A stretch of 64,000 nucleotides of DNA, from positions 1 to 64,000 of the forward strand of contig JAZJZX010000013.1 in assembly GCA_040389445.1 (NCBI GenBank), given 5' to 3'. Position 1 is the first letter of the stretch, and each line of letters opens with the position of its first letter. The position numbers were made by a program, and so were the translations under genes. Shown here in pieces: positions 17,516-25,568 of this stretch. Source of the DNA: UBA5189 sp040389445. Its GTDB lineage: Bacteria > Chloroflexota > Limnocylindria > Limnocylindrales > CSP1-4. The notes under the pieces were generated by a model. That model was not told the DNA's origin. It made no database searches and saw only the letters and a program-made list of their open reading frames with translations.

Positions 17516-17828
17516 CCCAGGGCGATCGGGCCGCGTTGCATGCTCATGGCGCGACCTCGCGGATCTTCGGAGGGCGAGCAACTTGTCAAGATCCTTGCGA
17601 GTGATCTATCCATCAATCGTCGTCGGCACCTTGCCGTCTTGCATGTAGCCCGGGTGCGACGCCGAACGGAATCTCTCGAGCCGATGCGATCGCCGCGGCT
17701 CAGCGGGCCAGCCCTGAATCGACCGGGGTCCTTGGCGCCACGACCGGACCTATCTCCGACTCCGAGACGGGTCAGCAGATCGTTCCAGGCAACACACTCG
17801 ACGTCAGATCGACCCATCCACCGGGCGC
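17516..17828. other. Intergenic stretch without recognisable gene
   Basis: About 310 bases between the membrane-protein gene and the second dispersed element. Short open frames here have no recognisable protein character and no good ribosome sites. Confidence 0.55.
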
Positions 17829-17947
17829 CTTGATGCGTCTGGCGCGCCATTTCCCGTACGAGCATGCTCGTCATGTCGGCCAGAACGTCGATTCTCGCTG
17901 CGTGACCAGCTCGGTCGTCGCGAGAATGCGCTCCCAAACGACTCAGC
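17829..17947 (+). repeat. 119-bp dispersed element, copy 1
   Basis: This stretch aligns without gaps to 55965-56083, both copies 119 bases long with about 83 percent identity. It contains the perfect 14-base palindrome acgagcatgctcgt at 17858-17871. Read from the ATG at 17833, both copies stay open for at least 38 codons with several synonymous and conservative changes, so a small protein is possible. Its last bases (gactcagc) recur as the head of each unit in the tandem array that follows. Confidence 0.7.
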
Positions 17948-18180
17948 GTGCCCGCCGCGCCCAGCCAGCCCGGCCGCGCGACTCAGCGTGCCCGCCGCGC
18001 CCAGCCAGCCCGGCCGCGCGACTCAGCGAGCCCGGCCGCGCGACTCAGCGTGCCCGGCCCCGCGACTCAACGAGCGCGACACCGCCCAGCCAGCCCGGCC
18101 GCGCGACACCAGCCCAGCGAGCCCGGCCGCGCGACTCAGCCAGCCCGGCCGCGCCCAGCCAGCCCGGCCGCGCCCAGATC
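17941..18180 (+). repeat. GC-rich tandem array following the 119-bp element
   Basis: Units of about 40 and 22 bases, each opening with gactcagc and built from cgcccagccagcccggccgc, repeat to 18180. The first two 40-base units are identical. There are no spacers. The array appears to have grown from the 3' end of the dispersed element. Confidence 0.85.
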
Positions 18181-18225
18181 GGCCTGGCGTGGCCCCACGC
18201 GACGCCCGCTTCGCTCGATGCATGC

Positions 18226-18543
18226 CTACCGAGACTTCACCACGATGCCGGCGGCGCGATATTGGTCGGGGAGGTCGGCAGCTTCGGCGTCCGTGTAGCC
18301 GGGGCCTGCCAGCGACCCGTCGGCCTCGAAAAAGTCTGCGTAGCGGTCCCGATGGGCGGCGGCGTAGGTGTACGCCGCGGCGATTCCCATCCGCTTGAGC
18401 TCGGGGTGATCCTTGATGAGCTGCGTCAATCCGTAGCCGTTGCGGCGAAGTTCCAGCAGTTGTCGCACCGTCAACCGCGATCCGTAGCAGAACGGCTCGC
18501 CGTTCATCACCAGGGGATCCTGCTGGACCCACTTGATGGTCAT
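18226..18543 (-). CDS. DUF433-domain protein
   Basis: A 105-residue small protein of the DUF433 type. The typical opening is seen (VMNGEPFCYGSRLTVRQLLE), followed by a winged-helix-like core with LTQLIKDHPEL and an Ala/Tyr helix. DUF433 proteins are commonly paired with PIN-like DUF5615 toxins as putative antitoxins, but no DUF5615 gene is beside this one. The start at 18543 leaves two bases after the stop of the upstream gene, so the two form one transcript. Confidence 0.75.
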   Translation of the reverse strand: MTIKWVQQDPLVMNGEPFCYGSRLTVRQLLELRRNGYGLTQLIKDHPELKRMGIAAAYTYAAAHRDRYADFFEADGSLAGPGYTDAEAADLPDQYRAAGIVVKSR

Positions 18544-18545
18544 GA

Positions 18546-19028
18546 TCAGGCGCCCTTGTAGATGAAGGCAATGAACGCGTTGCGCTCGCGCGCATCGCCG
18601 CCGAGTCGCCGGTGCCATTTCAGGGCCGCCACGGCGGCGTCCACGGCCGCATCCACGGCGGGACCGGCTGTCGGTGCGACGACGGTCCGGGCACCCACCC
18701 GCAGCCCTTCGCACAGGGCGATCACGTCATCGAGCGGGACCCGGCGCTTTCGGTAGCGCGGAGCGAGATGTTCGGCAAGACGACCCAGGACCGCGGGGTC
18801 GTCGACGGCGATCGAGGTCGCCAGCGCGTCGGCGAGGGCCTCCGTATCGGCGAGCAACTCGCGCAGGGCGAGGTCGCTGTACCGGCCGCGGAACTTCGGG
18901 TCGGCGTCGATCGCCCGCTCCAGGGCACGGGCGGCGAGGCGCGCCGCCGCCGCCCGGATACTCGCCGCGTCGGCGGGGTATCCGGCGGACAGGTCGCGGG
19001 GCGGCAGTCCGAGCGATGGGTGACTCAC
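18546..19028 (-). CDS. Uncharacterised all-helical protein (RsbRD N-terminal-like)
   Basis: A 160-residue, Ala/Arg-rich, mainly helical protein. The middle part (residues 55-110) resembles the helical sensor domain at the N-terminus of RsbRD-type stressosome proteins, with a PLDDVIALCEGLR-like helix. That similarity is by eye and weak. It is transcribed with the DUF433 gene two bases downstream. The start is GTG 19028 without a ribosome site; a TAGACT box eight bases upstream suggests a leaderless message. Confidence 0.6.
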   Translation of the reverse strand: MSHPSLGLPPRDLSAGYPADAASIRAAAARLAARALERAIDADPKFRGRYSDLALRELLADTEALADALATSIAVDDPAVLGRLAEHLAPRYRKRRVPLDDVIALCEGLRVGARTVVAPTAGPAVDAAVDAAVAALKWHRRLGGDARERNAFIAFIYKGA

Positions 19029-19036
19029 GGCCTCGA

Positions 19037-19042
19037 AGTCTA
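19037..19042 (-). promoter_or_regulatory. -10 box (TAGACT), leaderless start
   Basis: TAGACT on the minus strand lies eight bases before the GTG at 19028, which has no ribosome site. It fits the TANNNT-plus-short-gap arrangement seen at several other genes here. Confidence 0.5.
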
Positions 19043-19083
19043 GCGTGCCGCCGGGGCCGATGTCGCCAGCGGCTCGGCTCCCG

Positions 19084-19089
19084 TAGGAT
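19084..19089 (+). promoter_or_regulatory. -10 box (TAGGAT), leaderless start
   Basis: TAGGAT lies six bases before the ATG at 19096, with no room for a ribosome site. The context ccgtaggatggc is shared with the PIG-L gene promoter at 54449. Confidence 0.55.
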
Positions 19090-19095
19090 GGCGCG

Positions 19096-19743
19096 ATGAC
19101 CCCCCACGACGCGGATCCGGCAGCCGAACCCGCGCCCGGACCTGGGCTTCCAGCGGAGCCGGGCGAACGACCACCGGGTGTGGTGCAGGGATCGCGGCGA
19201 CAGCTCCATCGGGCGCCGAGCGAGCGCTACCGCGGCACCACGACGAGTGAACCGGGTGCGGCACGGACCGATGGGCCCTCGTCGAATCTCCTGGAGCGGC
19301 GCGTGATCATCGGCGCCGTCGGCGCGGCGGTTCTGGTGGCCGCGATCGGAGCCTCCGTACTGACCCTGATCCTCGGCGTGCTCGCCTCCACGGCGGGCAC
19401 GTTTCTGGTATCCGGACTGTCGTCGGTCGCCATCGGCGTCCTGGTCGCGATCGGCGCGGTGCCGCTGCCGCGCGACGCTCGCACGGGCTCGACATCCGCA
19501 GTCCTCGGTACCGTCCCGTTGCGTCGAGATCAGGCAAGCCGGATTGCCATGGGGATCGCGATTGGCATGATCGTTGCGGCAGGGCTCGGCGTGTGGCTGG
19601 TGGGCCGCATCGAGGGCGGCGTGATGGATCCGATCAGCTACCTGTGGACGACCTTCGGATTCGGATTGCCGATGCAGGCCGTCGTGGCGCTCATCGGCTC
19701 CGCGTGGGGCGCGGCCAACGGACCCATCCGGTGGCGTTCGTGA
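19096..19743 (+). CDS. Uncharacterised membrane protein with disordered N-terminus
   Basis: A 215-residue protein. The first 70 residues are Pro/Arg/Gly-rich and probably cytosolic and unfolded. Four predicted membrane segments follow (about 73-95, 100-120, 150-172, 188-207). No known family is recognisable. ATG 19096 follows a -10-like TAGGAT by six bases. It is translationally coupled to the GNAT gene through a GTGA overlap, which suggests a shared role that the sequence does not reveal. Confidence 0.68.
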   Translation: MTPHDADPAAEPAPGPGLPAEPGERPPGVVQGSRRQLHRAPSERYRGTTTSEPGAARTDGPSSNLLERRVIIGAVGAAVLVAAIGASVLTLILGVLASTAGTFLVSGLSSVAIGVLVAIGAVPLPRDARTGSTSAVLGTVPLRRDQASRIAMGIAIGMIVAAGLGVWLVGRIEGGVMDPISYLWTTFGFGLPMQAVVALIGSAWGAANGPIRWRS

Positions 19744-20333
19744 GTGCCGGCGGGACCCGTCCGCGCGATGCCCGCGAGGCCCACGGGGCAGCCGAGGCCC
19801 ACGATCCCCGGATGCCCCGGTTGCGCCGGCCGCGGGAGGCCGATTATCCCGGCATTGCCGCTGTTGTCGACGACTGGTGGGACGGCAAGGTGCTCCAGAG
19901 CCTGTTGCCGCGACTCTGGTTTCGGCACTTTGCCGGTACGTCCTGGATCGCCGAGATCGATGACCGGCACGGGTCGCGCCGGGTCGTCGGGTTTCTCGTG
20001 GGCTATCGCTCGCCCGACAACCCCGCGCTGGGCGTCATCCAGGCCGTGGGCGTCGCCCCGAACCATCGTCGCAATGGTCTCGGCCGGGCCCTGGTCGACG
20101 CCTTCATGAGGGACATGCGCGCCGCCGGCGCGGTCCGCGTGGAGACGCTGACCTGGCCGGGCAACCGCCGCTCCGTGTCGTTTCTGGCGGCGATCGGGTT
20201 CCGGCCCGATCCTGACGCCGATTCACGCCCGATCTACGGGGTCCCGGCGCTCGAGGGATACGACTTCGGTACGCAGGATCGTGCCCGGTTCACGATGGGG
20301 GTACAGGAACGGGGGTCGGACCCGGCGAGCTGA
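19740..20333 (+). CDS. GNAT-family N-acetyltransferase
   Basis: A 197-residue acetyltransferase. The acetyl-CoA site is VIQAVGVAPNHRRNGLGRAL near residue 98-117, followed by the helix of motif A and the motif B segment ENRR-like GNRRSVSFLAAIGF. The first 24 residues are an Arg/Ala-rich extension; ATG 19812 would remove it. The GTG start at 19740 overlaps the stop of the membrane-protein gene. The 3' end overlaps the convergent peptidase-like gene by 44 bases. The substrate is unknown. Confidence 0.8.
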   Translation: MSAGGTRPRDAREAHGAAEAHDPRMPRLRRPREADYPGIAAVVDDWWDGKVLQSLLPRLWFRHFAGTSWIAEIDDRHGSRRVVGFLVGYRSPDNPALGVIQAVGVAPNHRRNGLGRALVDAFMRDMRAAGAVRVETLTWPGNRRSVSFLAAIGFRPDPDADSRPIYGVPALEGYDFGTQDRARFTMGVQERGSDPAS

Positions 20334-21600
20334 GCTCGCCGCTGATGGCGGATGGAGCGCGCGATTCCGCCAGGAGTCGGGCGAACCGAGCCGGTCGTTC
20401 CGACTCCGGTACCGTGTCCAGCCAGCGTCCCAAAAGCTGCTCACCATCGCGATAGACGAAGACGTAGGTTCGCCAGATGGGATGCTCGATGAACTCGAGT
20501 TCCTTCTCGGCCTGATCGGGACGCCGGCGACCGACCTCGACCAGGTAGGCGGCGACATCCTCGTGCGAACGCCCGTCCGCGTGTCGGAGCAGCGCCGCAT
20601 TCCCGGCGGCTCCCTTCAGGATCGCGCGCGGCCGCCGGATGGCGGCCTGGGCCTGGGCCAGCGCAGTGAGCGCGCCGGCGTCCCCGGCCATCGGCAACCC
20701 GGCCACGGCCGCGATCTCCCCGAGGAGTGCCGGCTCATCCTGGGGTGGAACGGCGAACCGGAAGCCGAGGTCCGCGATCCCCTCGTGGAGCAGGGACTCG
20801 GGGGTGTTGTTGAGCAGGATCGTCAACTCGGTCCGACCCTCGCCGTCCACGAGCCGGGATTCCTTCGTCGCCATTTCGAGGTGGTGCCCCGGATACGTCT
20901 CGTGCGCGACGGTGTGCATGAGCGCGGGCACCGTGACCGGCAGGTCCAGGTTGATCGCGACACGCGACCGTCGCCCGCCTTCGAACCAGTTGTAGCCGGC
21001 CCAGGGCTGGTTGCGAATCGTCGAGACGCGGACCGCCTCGCCATCGGGCAGGACGAAGAGCGCCTCGGCGCGCCGTCGGAAGCGTCCCGCCAGCTGATCC
21101 GCAACGACCTGGACGTGCTCCGGCTCGATCGTCCAGCGTCGATCCCATTCCGCGAGCCGGGCGGCGAGCGGTTCACGACCGGGCAGGGCGACGTCCAGTT
21201 CCGAGGCGGCGGCCGCGAAGATCGCGTCGTCGACGCGGCCCATCGCGTGGTCGAAACAGCGGGCCACGAGGGCTGGATACGGCACTTCCTCGCCGGCCGA
21301 GACCCGGGCCTGCGCCTCGAGCGCCACGAGCTGGGCATGGAGCCAGCCGCGACGCTCCGGATGTTCGACTTCTTCCGGGAGGCGGGCCCGGAGCGCGGCG
21401 GCGTCTTCGGCCAGACGAGCCGGCGGACGCAGGGATTCCATGTCGGCGGTGGCCTTCAGATCCGCGGGCCCGAAGTAGGCATCGACGAGGCCGGGGCGAT
21501 GTTGATCCAGCCGCAGGGCAAGCAGCAGGTAGTCGCGCGCCACGGGATCCGGGGCCGGCACCATCCGGGTTCCACCGACCGCGGGAACGAGTTCCGTCAC
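20290..21600 (-). CDS. DUF885-like metallopeptidase-type protein
   Basis: A 436-residue protein with the zinc-binding motif HETYPGHH near residue 231, the form typical of DUF885 proteins distantly related to carboxypeptidases, and a later Glu in the helix SLLHEGIADLGF that can supply the third ligand. A second, full-length DUF885 protein lies at 61755. The start is GTG 21600, overlapping the preceding stop as GTGA. No signal peptide is seen, so it should be cytoplasmic. The substrate is unknown. Confidence 0.75.
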   Translation of the reverse strand: MTELVPAVGGTRMVPAPDPVARDYLLLALRLDQHRPGLVDAYFGPADLKATADMESLRPPARLAEDAAALRARLPEEVEHPERRGWLHAQLVALEAQARVSAGEEVPYPALVARCFDHAMGRVDDAIFAAAASELDVALPGREPLAARLAEWDRRWTIEPEHVQVVADQLAGRFRRRAEALFVLPDGEAVRVSTIRNQPWAGYNWFEGGRRSRVAINLDLPVTVPALMHTVAHETYPGHHLEMATKESRLVDGEGRTELTILLNNTPESLLHEGIADLGFRFAVPPQDEPALLGEIAAVAGLPMAGDAGALTALAQAQAAIRRPRAILKGAAGNAALLRHADGRSHEDVAAYLVEVGRRRPDQAEKELEFIEHPIWRTYVFVYRDGEQLLGRWLDTVPESERPARFARLLAESRAPSAISGELSSPGPTPVPVPPS

Positions 21601-21965
21601 CCGGCGGGCGGCTCGGCAGTCTCGCCTGCAGGCGGCTCGGCGGTCTCGCCGACAAACGGCATGTTTCGGCGGGCCGCAGCCTCCAGGCTCATCCGCAAGA
21701 CGGCGGTCTTCGCCGCAGCGACCTCGCGAACGTAGGCGGCGGTCTCGTCGTCGCTCATCGGCCGGCCGCGGACGATCTGTTTCGGGCGGCCCACCTGAAG
21801 CCAGGAGAGGTGGTAGCGATCCATGCTCCCCCAGGCCCGGGAGAGCAGATCGTCGGACAGCTGGAGCCACGTTCGCAGCGCATCGAAGGACGGATTGGCC
21901 TGGAGCCGCGCGCCTTCATCGATGAGCTGCGTCGTGCCGGCGATCAGCTCGCGGCGGGTCACCAT
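21597..21965 (-). CDS. Conserved-looking small helical protein between folate and peptidase genes
   Basis: A 122-residue helical protein without recognised domain. It ends in a duplicated GETAEPPA segment, another in-frame minisatellite. It starts at ATG 21965, overlapping the stop of the aminodeoxychorismate-lyase-like gene, and its own stop overlaps the peptidase start, so it is locked into the operon by translational coupling. I cannot assign a function. Confidence 0.68.
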   Translation of the reverse strand: MVTRRELIAGTTQLIDEGARLQANPSFDALRTWLQLSDDLLSRAWGSMDRYHLSWLQVGRPKQIVRGRPMSDDETAAYVREVAAAKTAVLRMSLEAAARRNMPFVGETAEPPAGETAEPPAG

Positions 21966-22861
21966 TCCGCCTCGCCCCGGATGAACGCCTCGCGGGCCGC
22001 GCGTGCCTGCATCGTGCGCGGGCCGGGTCGCCCGTCCCCGATCGGCCGACCGTCGAAGCGGGTCACCGGCAGGATCCCCGCAACGCTGGAGCACACGAAC
22101 GCCTCGTCCGCCTCCGCGAGCTGTCGAGTCGTCAGCCAGTCCTCGAGCACCGTGAGGCCGGCCGTGGTCGCCCAGGTGAGGACCCAGCTGCGGGTGGTGC
22201 CCGGGAGGATCGCGCAGGCAAGGGCCGGGGTCGCCAGCTCGTTTCCGCGAATGAGGACGATGTTTGCCGACGTTGCCTCGGACAGGTGCCCGTCGACAGT
22301 CAGGAACAGCGCGTCGTCTGCTCCGGCGCGGCGCGCCTCCAGGCGCGCATATACGTAGTCGGCTCGGCTCGTCGTCTTGAGCGCGACGAGAGGGTTCTCC
22401 GGATCGCGGCGGACGGAGCTGGCCACCAGGTGGAGGCCCTCGGAGAGATGACCCGGCGGTGGCGGTGCCACTGGCCAGACCTGGATGACGATCGTCGGCG
22501 CGATTCCCTCCATCGAGGGCAGGAGCCCGCGACCGGTGAACACCCCGCGGGTCACGGTCACCCGGATCGAGGCGTCGATGTCGGGTCCGGCCAGGCCCTC
22601 GATCTCCAGCAGGCTGGTGATGCCACGGGCAATCTGGGTCCCGGTCCCGACGGGAAGCTTGATATCGAGGCCCTCGGCCGATCGCTGGAGGCGCGCCAGG
22701 TGCTCGCGAAGCTCCGTGACCCGCCCGCCGCGCGCCCGCAGCGTCTCGAAGATGCCATCGCCGAGCTGGAAGCCGCGATCGAAGGCCGAGAGGTGGGCGC
22801 CCTCGGCCGGCAGGATCCGCCCGTCGATCCAGATGTGGGCGGGCAGCCCGGTCGTCGTCAC
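21959..22861 (-). CDS. pabC: Class IV aminotransferase fold enzyme, probable aminodeoxychorismate lyase
   Basis: A 300-residue PLP enzyme of fold type IV. The expected landmarks are present: DRGFQLGDGIFETLR near residue 28-42, the PLP lysine Lys162 in LVALKTTSRADYVYAR, and the SEATSANIVL segment. Both branched-chain aminotransferases and 4-amino-4-deoxychorismate lyase have this fold. The overlap with a pabB-like gene favours the lyase, which makes p-aminobenzoate for folate. GTG 22861 overlaps the upstream stop as GTGA. Confidence 0.8.
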   Translation of the reverse strand: MTTTGLPAHIWIDGRILPAEGAHLSAFDRGFQLGDGIFETLRARGGRVTELREHLARLQRSAEGLDIKLPVGTGTQIARGITSLLEIEGLAGPDIDASIRVTVTRGVFTGRGLLPSMEGIAPTIVIQVWPVAPPPPGHLSEGLHLVASSVRRDPENPLVALKTTSRADYVYARLEARRAGADDALFLTVDGHLSEATSANIVLIRGNELATPALACAILPGTTRSWVLTWATTAGLTVLEDWLTTRQLAEADEAFVCSSVAGILPVTRFDGRPIGDGRPGPRTMQARAAREAFIRGEAEW

Positions 22862-24294
22862 GCGGGCACCTCACGACCGCCGATCGCGGCCAGCGGCCCG
22901 TGCGCCTTGGCGACCGTCTCGTCCCACTCGTCGGCCGGATCGCTCCGCCAGGTGATGCCGCCCCCGACATGAAGCGTCAGCCGGGCGCCGTCGGCCACGA
23001 ACGTCCGGATCAGGATGCTCGTCTGCATCGCTCCGTCGGCACCGATCCAGCCGGCCGCGCCGGTGTACGGACCCCGCCGCACCGGTTCCATGCCCTCGAG
23101 CAGCTGCATGGCCCGGATCTTGGGGGCGCCCGTGATGCTCCCGCCGGGGAATGATGCCGCGAGCAGGTGGAAGGCATCCATGCCGGTCGCCAGGCGACCC
23201 GTGACGGTGGACACGAGGTGTTGCACGGCAGCCGTTCGCTCCAGACGGCACAGGCGCGGCACGCGGACGCTCCCCGGAACGCAGACCCGACCGAGGTCGT
23301 TGCGCACGACGTCCACGATCATCACGTTCTCGGCGCGGTCCTTGCCGGACTGCATGAGCTCCCGGGCGAGCGCGCGGTCCTCGGTCCGATCACGGCCCCG
23401 GGGCCGCGTGCCCTTGATCGGATCCGTGGCCACGCGGCCGTCGTGGGTCACGGACAGGAAGGGCTCCGGCGAGGCAGACAGGATCGCCCGCGGCGCCCCG
23501 GTCACGGGGCTGGATCCGAGGTCGAGGTAGGCTGCGAACAGGGCCGGATCACCCGTCCGCAGGTGCCGGAAGATCGGCCACGGGTCCCCGCGGAACGGAG
23601 TCTCGAGCCGACGGGTCAGATTGGCCTGGTAGATCTCGCCCCGCGCGATCTCCTGGCGCACGGCCTCGACTCCCGTCTCGTAGGCAACCCGATCGAGACC
23701 GGAACGAAAGTCGAACGCAGCCGGCGCTTCCGACATGACCGGTGCCACGCGACCTGGTTCGAGGAGGCGTTCCCGGACCTCGGCCAACCGCCGATCCAGG
23801 CGACCGACCCGTTCGTCGAGCGCGCGCCCGGCCAGCCAGGCTCTGCCCGTCCGCCGATCCCACGCGACGGTCCAATCGTGGAGAGCAAGCCGGAGGAGCG
23901 GCAGCTCCTGGTCCGCGAGGGCCAACGATGGAAGCAACTCCAGGCGCCGCCCGAGGTCGTACCCGAGATACCCCACGAGGCCGCCCATGAACCGCGGCAC
24001 CTCCGGGTCCGTGACCGGATCCGAGGCCAGGCGAGCGAGCACACGTCGCGCCGTGGCGAAGGGATCGACGCCGTCCGCCGGTGCCTCGAGCACCGTAACC
24101 GGATCGGCCGTCAGATAGCTCCAGCGCGCGTTTCGCCCCGGGCGCGCGCTCTCGAGGAGGGCTGCTCCCGGCAGATCCCGCAATCGTTCGGCGGCATCCA
24201 TCGGCGCCACCGTGTCGAGCTCCGGAAGGCGCAGCCATCGAATGCCGGGGCCAAGGGTCGCGGGCCGCGGGGGCGGACGTCGGGACAGGCTCAC
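22858..24294 (-). CDS. pabB: Aminodeoxychorismate synthase component I (PabB-like)
   Basis: A 478-residue chorismate-using enzyme. Core motifs are PIKGTRPRGRDRTED near residue 290, ENVMIVDVVRNDLGRV near 318 and GSITGAPKIRAMQLLE near 380. PabB and anthranilate synthase TrpE share this fold; the PIKGT motif and the neighbouring pabC-like gene favour PabB. No glutaminase (PabA) gene is nearby, so the ammonia-supplying subunit must be elsewhere. The GTG start at 24294 has no ribosome site but has TATCAT six bases upstream. Confidence 0.83.
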   Translation of the reverse strand: MSLSRRPPPRPATLGPGIRWLRLPELDTVAPMDAAERLRDLPGAALLESARPGRNARWSYLTADPVTVLEAPADGVDPFATARRVLARLASDPVTDPEVPRFMGGLVGYLGYDLGRRLELLPSLALADQELPLLRLALHDWTVAWDRRTGRAWLAGRALDERVGRLDRRLAEVRERLLEPGRVAPVMSEAPAAFDFRSGLDRVAYETGVEAVRQEIARGEIYQANLTRRLETPFRGDPWPIFRHLRTGDPALFAAYLDLGSSPVTGAPRAILSASPEPFLSVTHDGRVATDPIKGTRPRGRDRTEDRALARELMQSGKDRAENVMIVDVVRNDLGRVCVPGSVRVPRLCRLERTAAVQHLVSTVTGRLATGMDAFHLLAASFPGGSITGAPKIRAMQLLEGMEPVRRGPYTGAAGWIGADGAMQTSILIRTFVADGARLTLHVGGGITWRSDPADEWDETVAKAHGPLAAIGGREVPA

Positions 24295-24300
24295 GGAGCG

Positions 24301-24306
24301 ATGATA
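24301..24306 (-). promoter_or_regulatory. -10 box (TATCAT), leaderless start of the folate cluster
   Basis: TATCAT on the minus strand is six bases upstream of the GTG at 24294. No ribosome site intervenes. Confidence 0.5.
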
Positions 24307-24355
24307 GAGGGCCGCCGACTGGGACCTGATCTGAGCCTGATCGAGGGGGCCCTGG

Positions 24356-24814
24356 TCAGTCCCGACCGGTCGCCCGCTCGCGCCGACTGAATTCGATGAG
24401 CGCCTCGTGACACGCCGCGTCCGCCCGGATCGCCTGACGGACGATCCATGGGTCGACCCTCGACGAATCCTCGATCCGGACGGTCGGACCGTGCGGCCCG
24501 TCCTCGATCGCGATGCCGTCCGTGCTTCGGTAATCCGCGGCCCAGTTCGCCGCGAGCTGGAGCAGGGTGTCGGCAACGACCCGCTCGGAAAACAGCCAGT
24601 CGAGGTGGGTCGCGTTCAAGCGATCGACCAGTGCAGAAGTGCGGATCGGGAGACCACGAGGCAGGCGCGCAACCAGGTCGATCACGCGAAGGGTGGCGAA
24701 CGGATCTCCGGATTCGGCAACAACCGGCGGGGCAAGGACCGGTTCCGGAAGGCCGGGCGGTGCGGGCCGGAGTTCACCGATGCCGGAACCGGGTGCGGTC
24801 GCGGGCTGGGTCAA
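24356..24814 (-). CDS. Uncharacterised 152-residue protein
   Basis: A 152-residue protein with a Pro-rich first third and a helical remainder (TLRVIDLVARLP, LNATHLDWLFSERVVADTLL) that looks like a compact winged-helix or adaptor fold, though no family is recognised. I chose TTG 24814 because AAGGGA lies seven bases upstream. It is 61 bases upstream of the folate operon on the same strand. Balanced amino-acid composition supports a real gene. Confidence 0.68.
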   Translation of the reverse strand: MTQPATAPGSGIGELRPAPPGLPEPVLAPPVVAESGDPFATLRVIDLVARLPRGLPIRTSALVDRLNATHLDWLFSERVVADTLLQLAANWAADYRSTDGIAIEDGPHGPTVRIEDSSRVDPWIVRQAIRADAACHEALIEFSRRERATGRD

Positions 24815-24905
24815 GGGTGTTCCCTTATCTTCGAATGAGGCGCTCCCGAAGGGACCGGCAGCCTAGCACGCAGCGGAGCGAGAGCGCAGCGAGGACCGGC
24901 AGTCG

Positions 24906-25568
24906 TCAGGCCGCACAAATGGTGCGATCGGCAAGGTCGAAGAGGAGGTCGCCGGGACGAACAAGCCGATGGTCGTGGGTCGCGACGATGACGGTCCGGC
25001 CGGCCGCCAGTTGGGCACGCAGGAGTGCACCGACGCGGGCCGCGGAGCCATCGTCCAGGTTTGCCGTCGGCTCATCGGCCAGGATCAGGTCCGGCTCGGC
25101 AGCGATGGCACGGGCAAGAGCGACGCGTTGCTGTTCACCGCCACTCAGCTGCGTCGGCAGGCGATCGGCGAGTGCGATGAGATCGACATCACGAAGAGCG
25201 GCCAGCGCAGTCTCCCGGGCCGAGTCCGTCCTATGCGAGCGCAACCACAGCGGCAGCGCGACGTTCTCGACGGCGGTCAACTCGGGCACTAGCCGGAAGT
25301 CTTGGTACACATGCGCGATGCGCGTGCGCCTCAGCGCACGGCCAACGTTCGACGCGGCGCGTGTCAAATCCTGATCCAGCACCCTCACGGTCCCGCTGAT
25401 CGGGTGGATCATGCCGCTCAGCACGTGGAGCACCGTCGTCTTGCCCGCTCCGGACGGCCCGCGCAGCACCACCAATCCGTCGTGGCGCTGGACATGCCAA
25501 TCGACGTCTTCGAGGATGAGTGTCCTGCCGAGCCGGACGCTCACCCGATCGAGCTGGACAACGCTCAT
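24906..25568 (-). CDS. ABC ATPase of a MacB/LolD-like exporter
   Basis: A 220-residue ATPase with Walker A GPSGAGKTT (37-45), signature LSGGEQQRVALARA, Walker B LILADEPTANLDDG and switch His (VATHDHRLV). This is the subfamily that works with FtsX-type mechanotransmission permeases (MacB, LolD, bacteriocin-export ATPases of the lactococcin-972 group). The ATG at 25568 overlaps the stop of the second permease (ATGA). It closes a five-gene same-direction locus with a membrane LuxR protein and a secreted protein. Confidence 0.88.
   Translation of the reverse strand: MSVVQLDRVSVRLGRTLILEDVDWHVQRHDGLVVLRGPSGAGKTTVLHVLSGMIHPISGTVRVLDQDLTRAASNVGRALRRTRIAHVYQDFRLVPELTAVENVALPLWLRSHRTDSARETALAALRDVDLIALADRLPTQLSGGEQQRVALARAIAAEPDLILADEPTANLDDGSAARVGALLRAQLAAGRTVIVATHDHRLVRPGDLLFDLADRTICAA

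Noticed and set aside
21959..22861. Branched-chain amino-acid aminotransferase
   Set aside because: Fold allows it, but the four-base overlap with pabB makes aminodeoxychorismate lyase more likely; kept as an alternative only.
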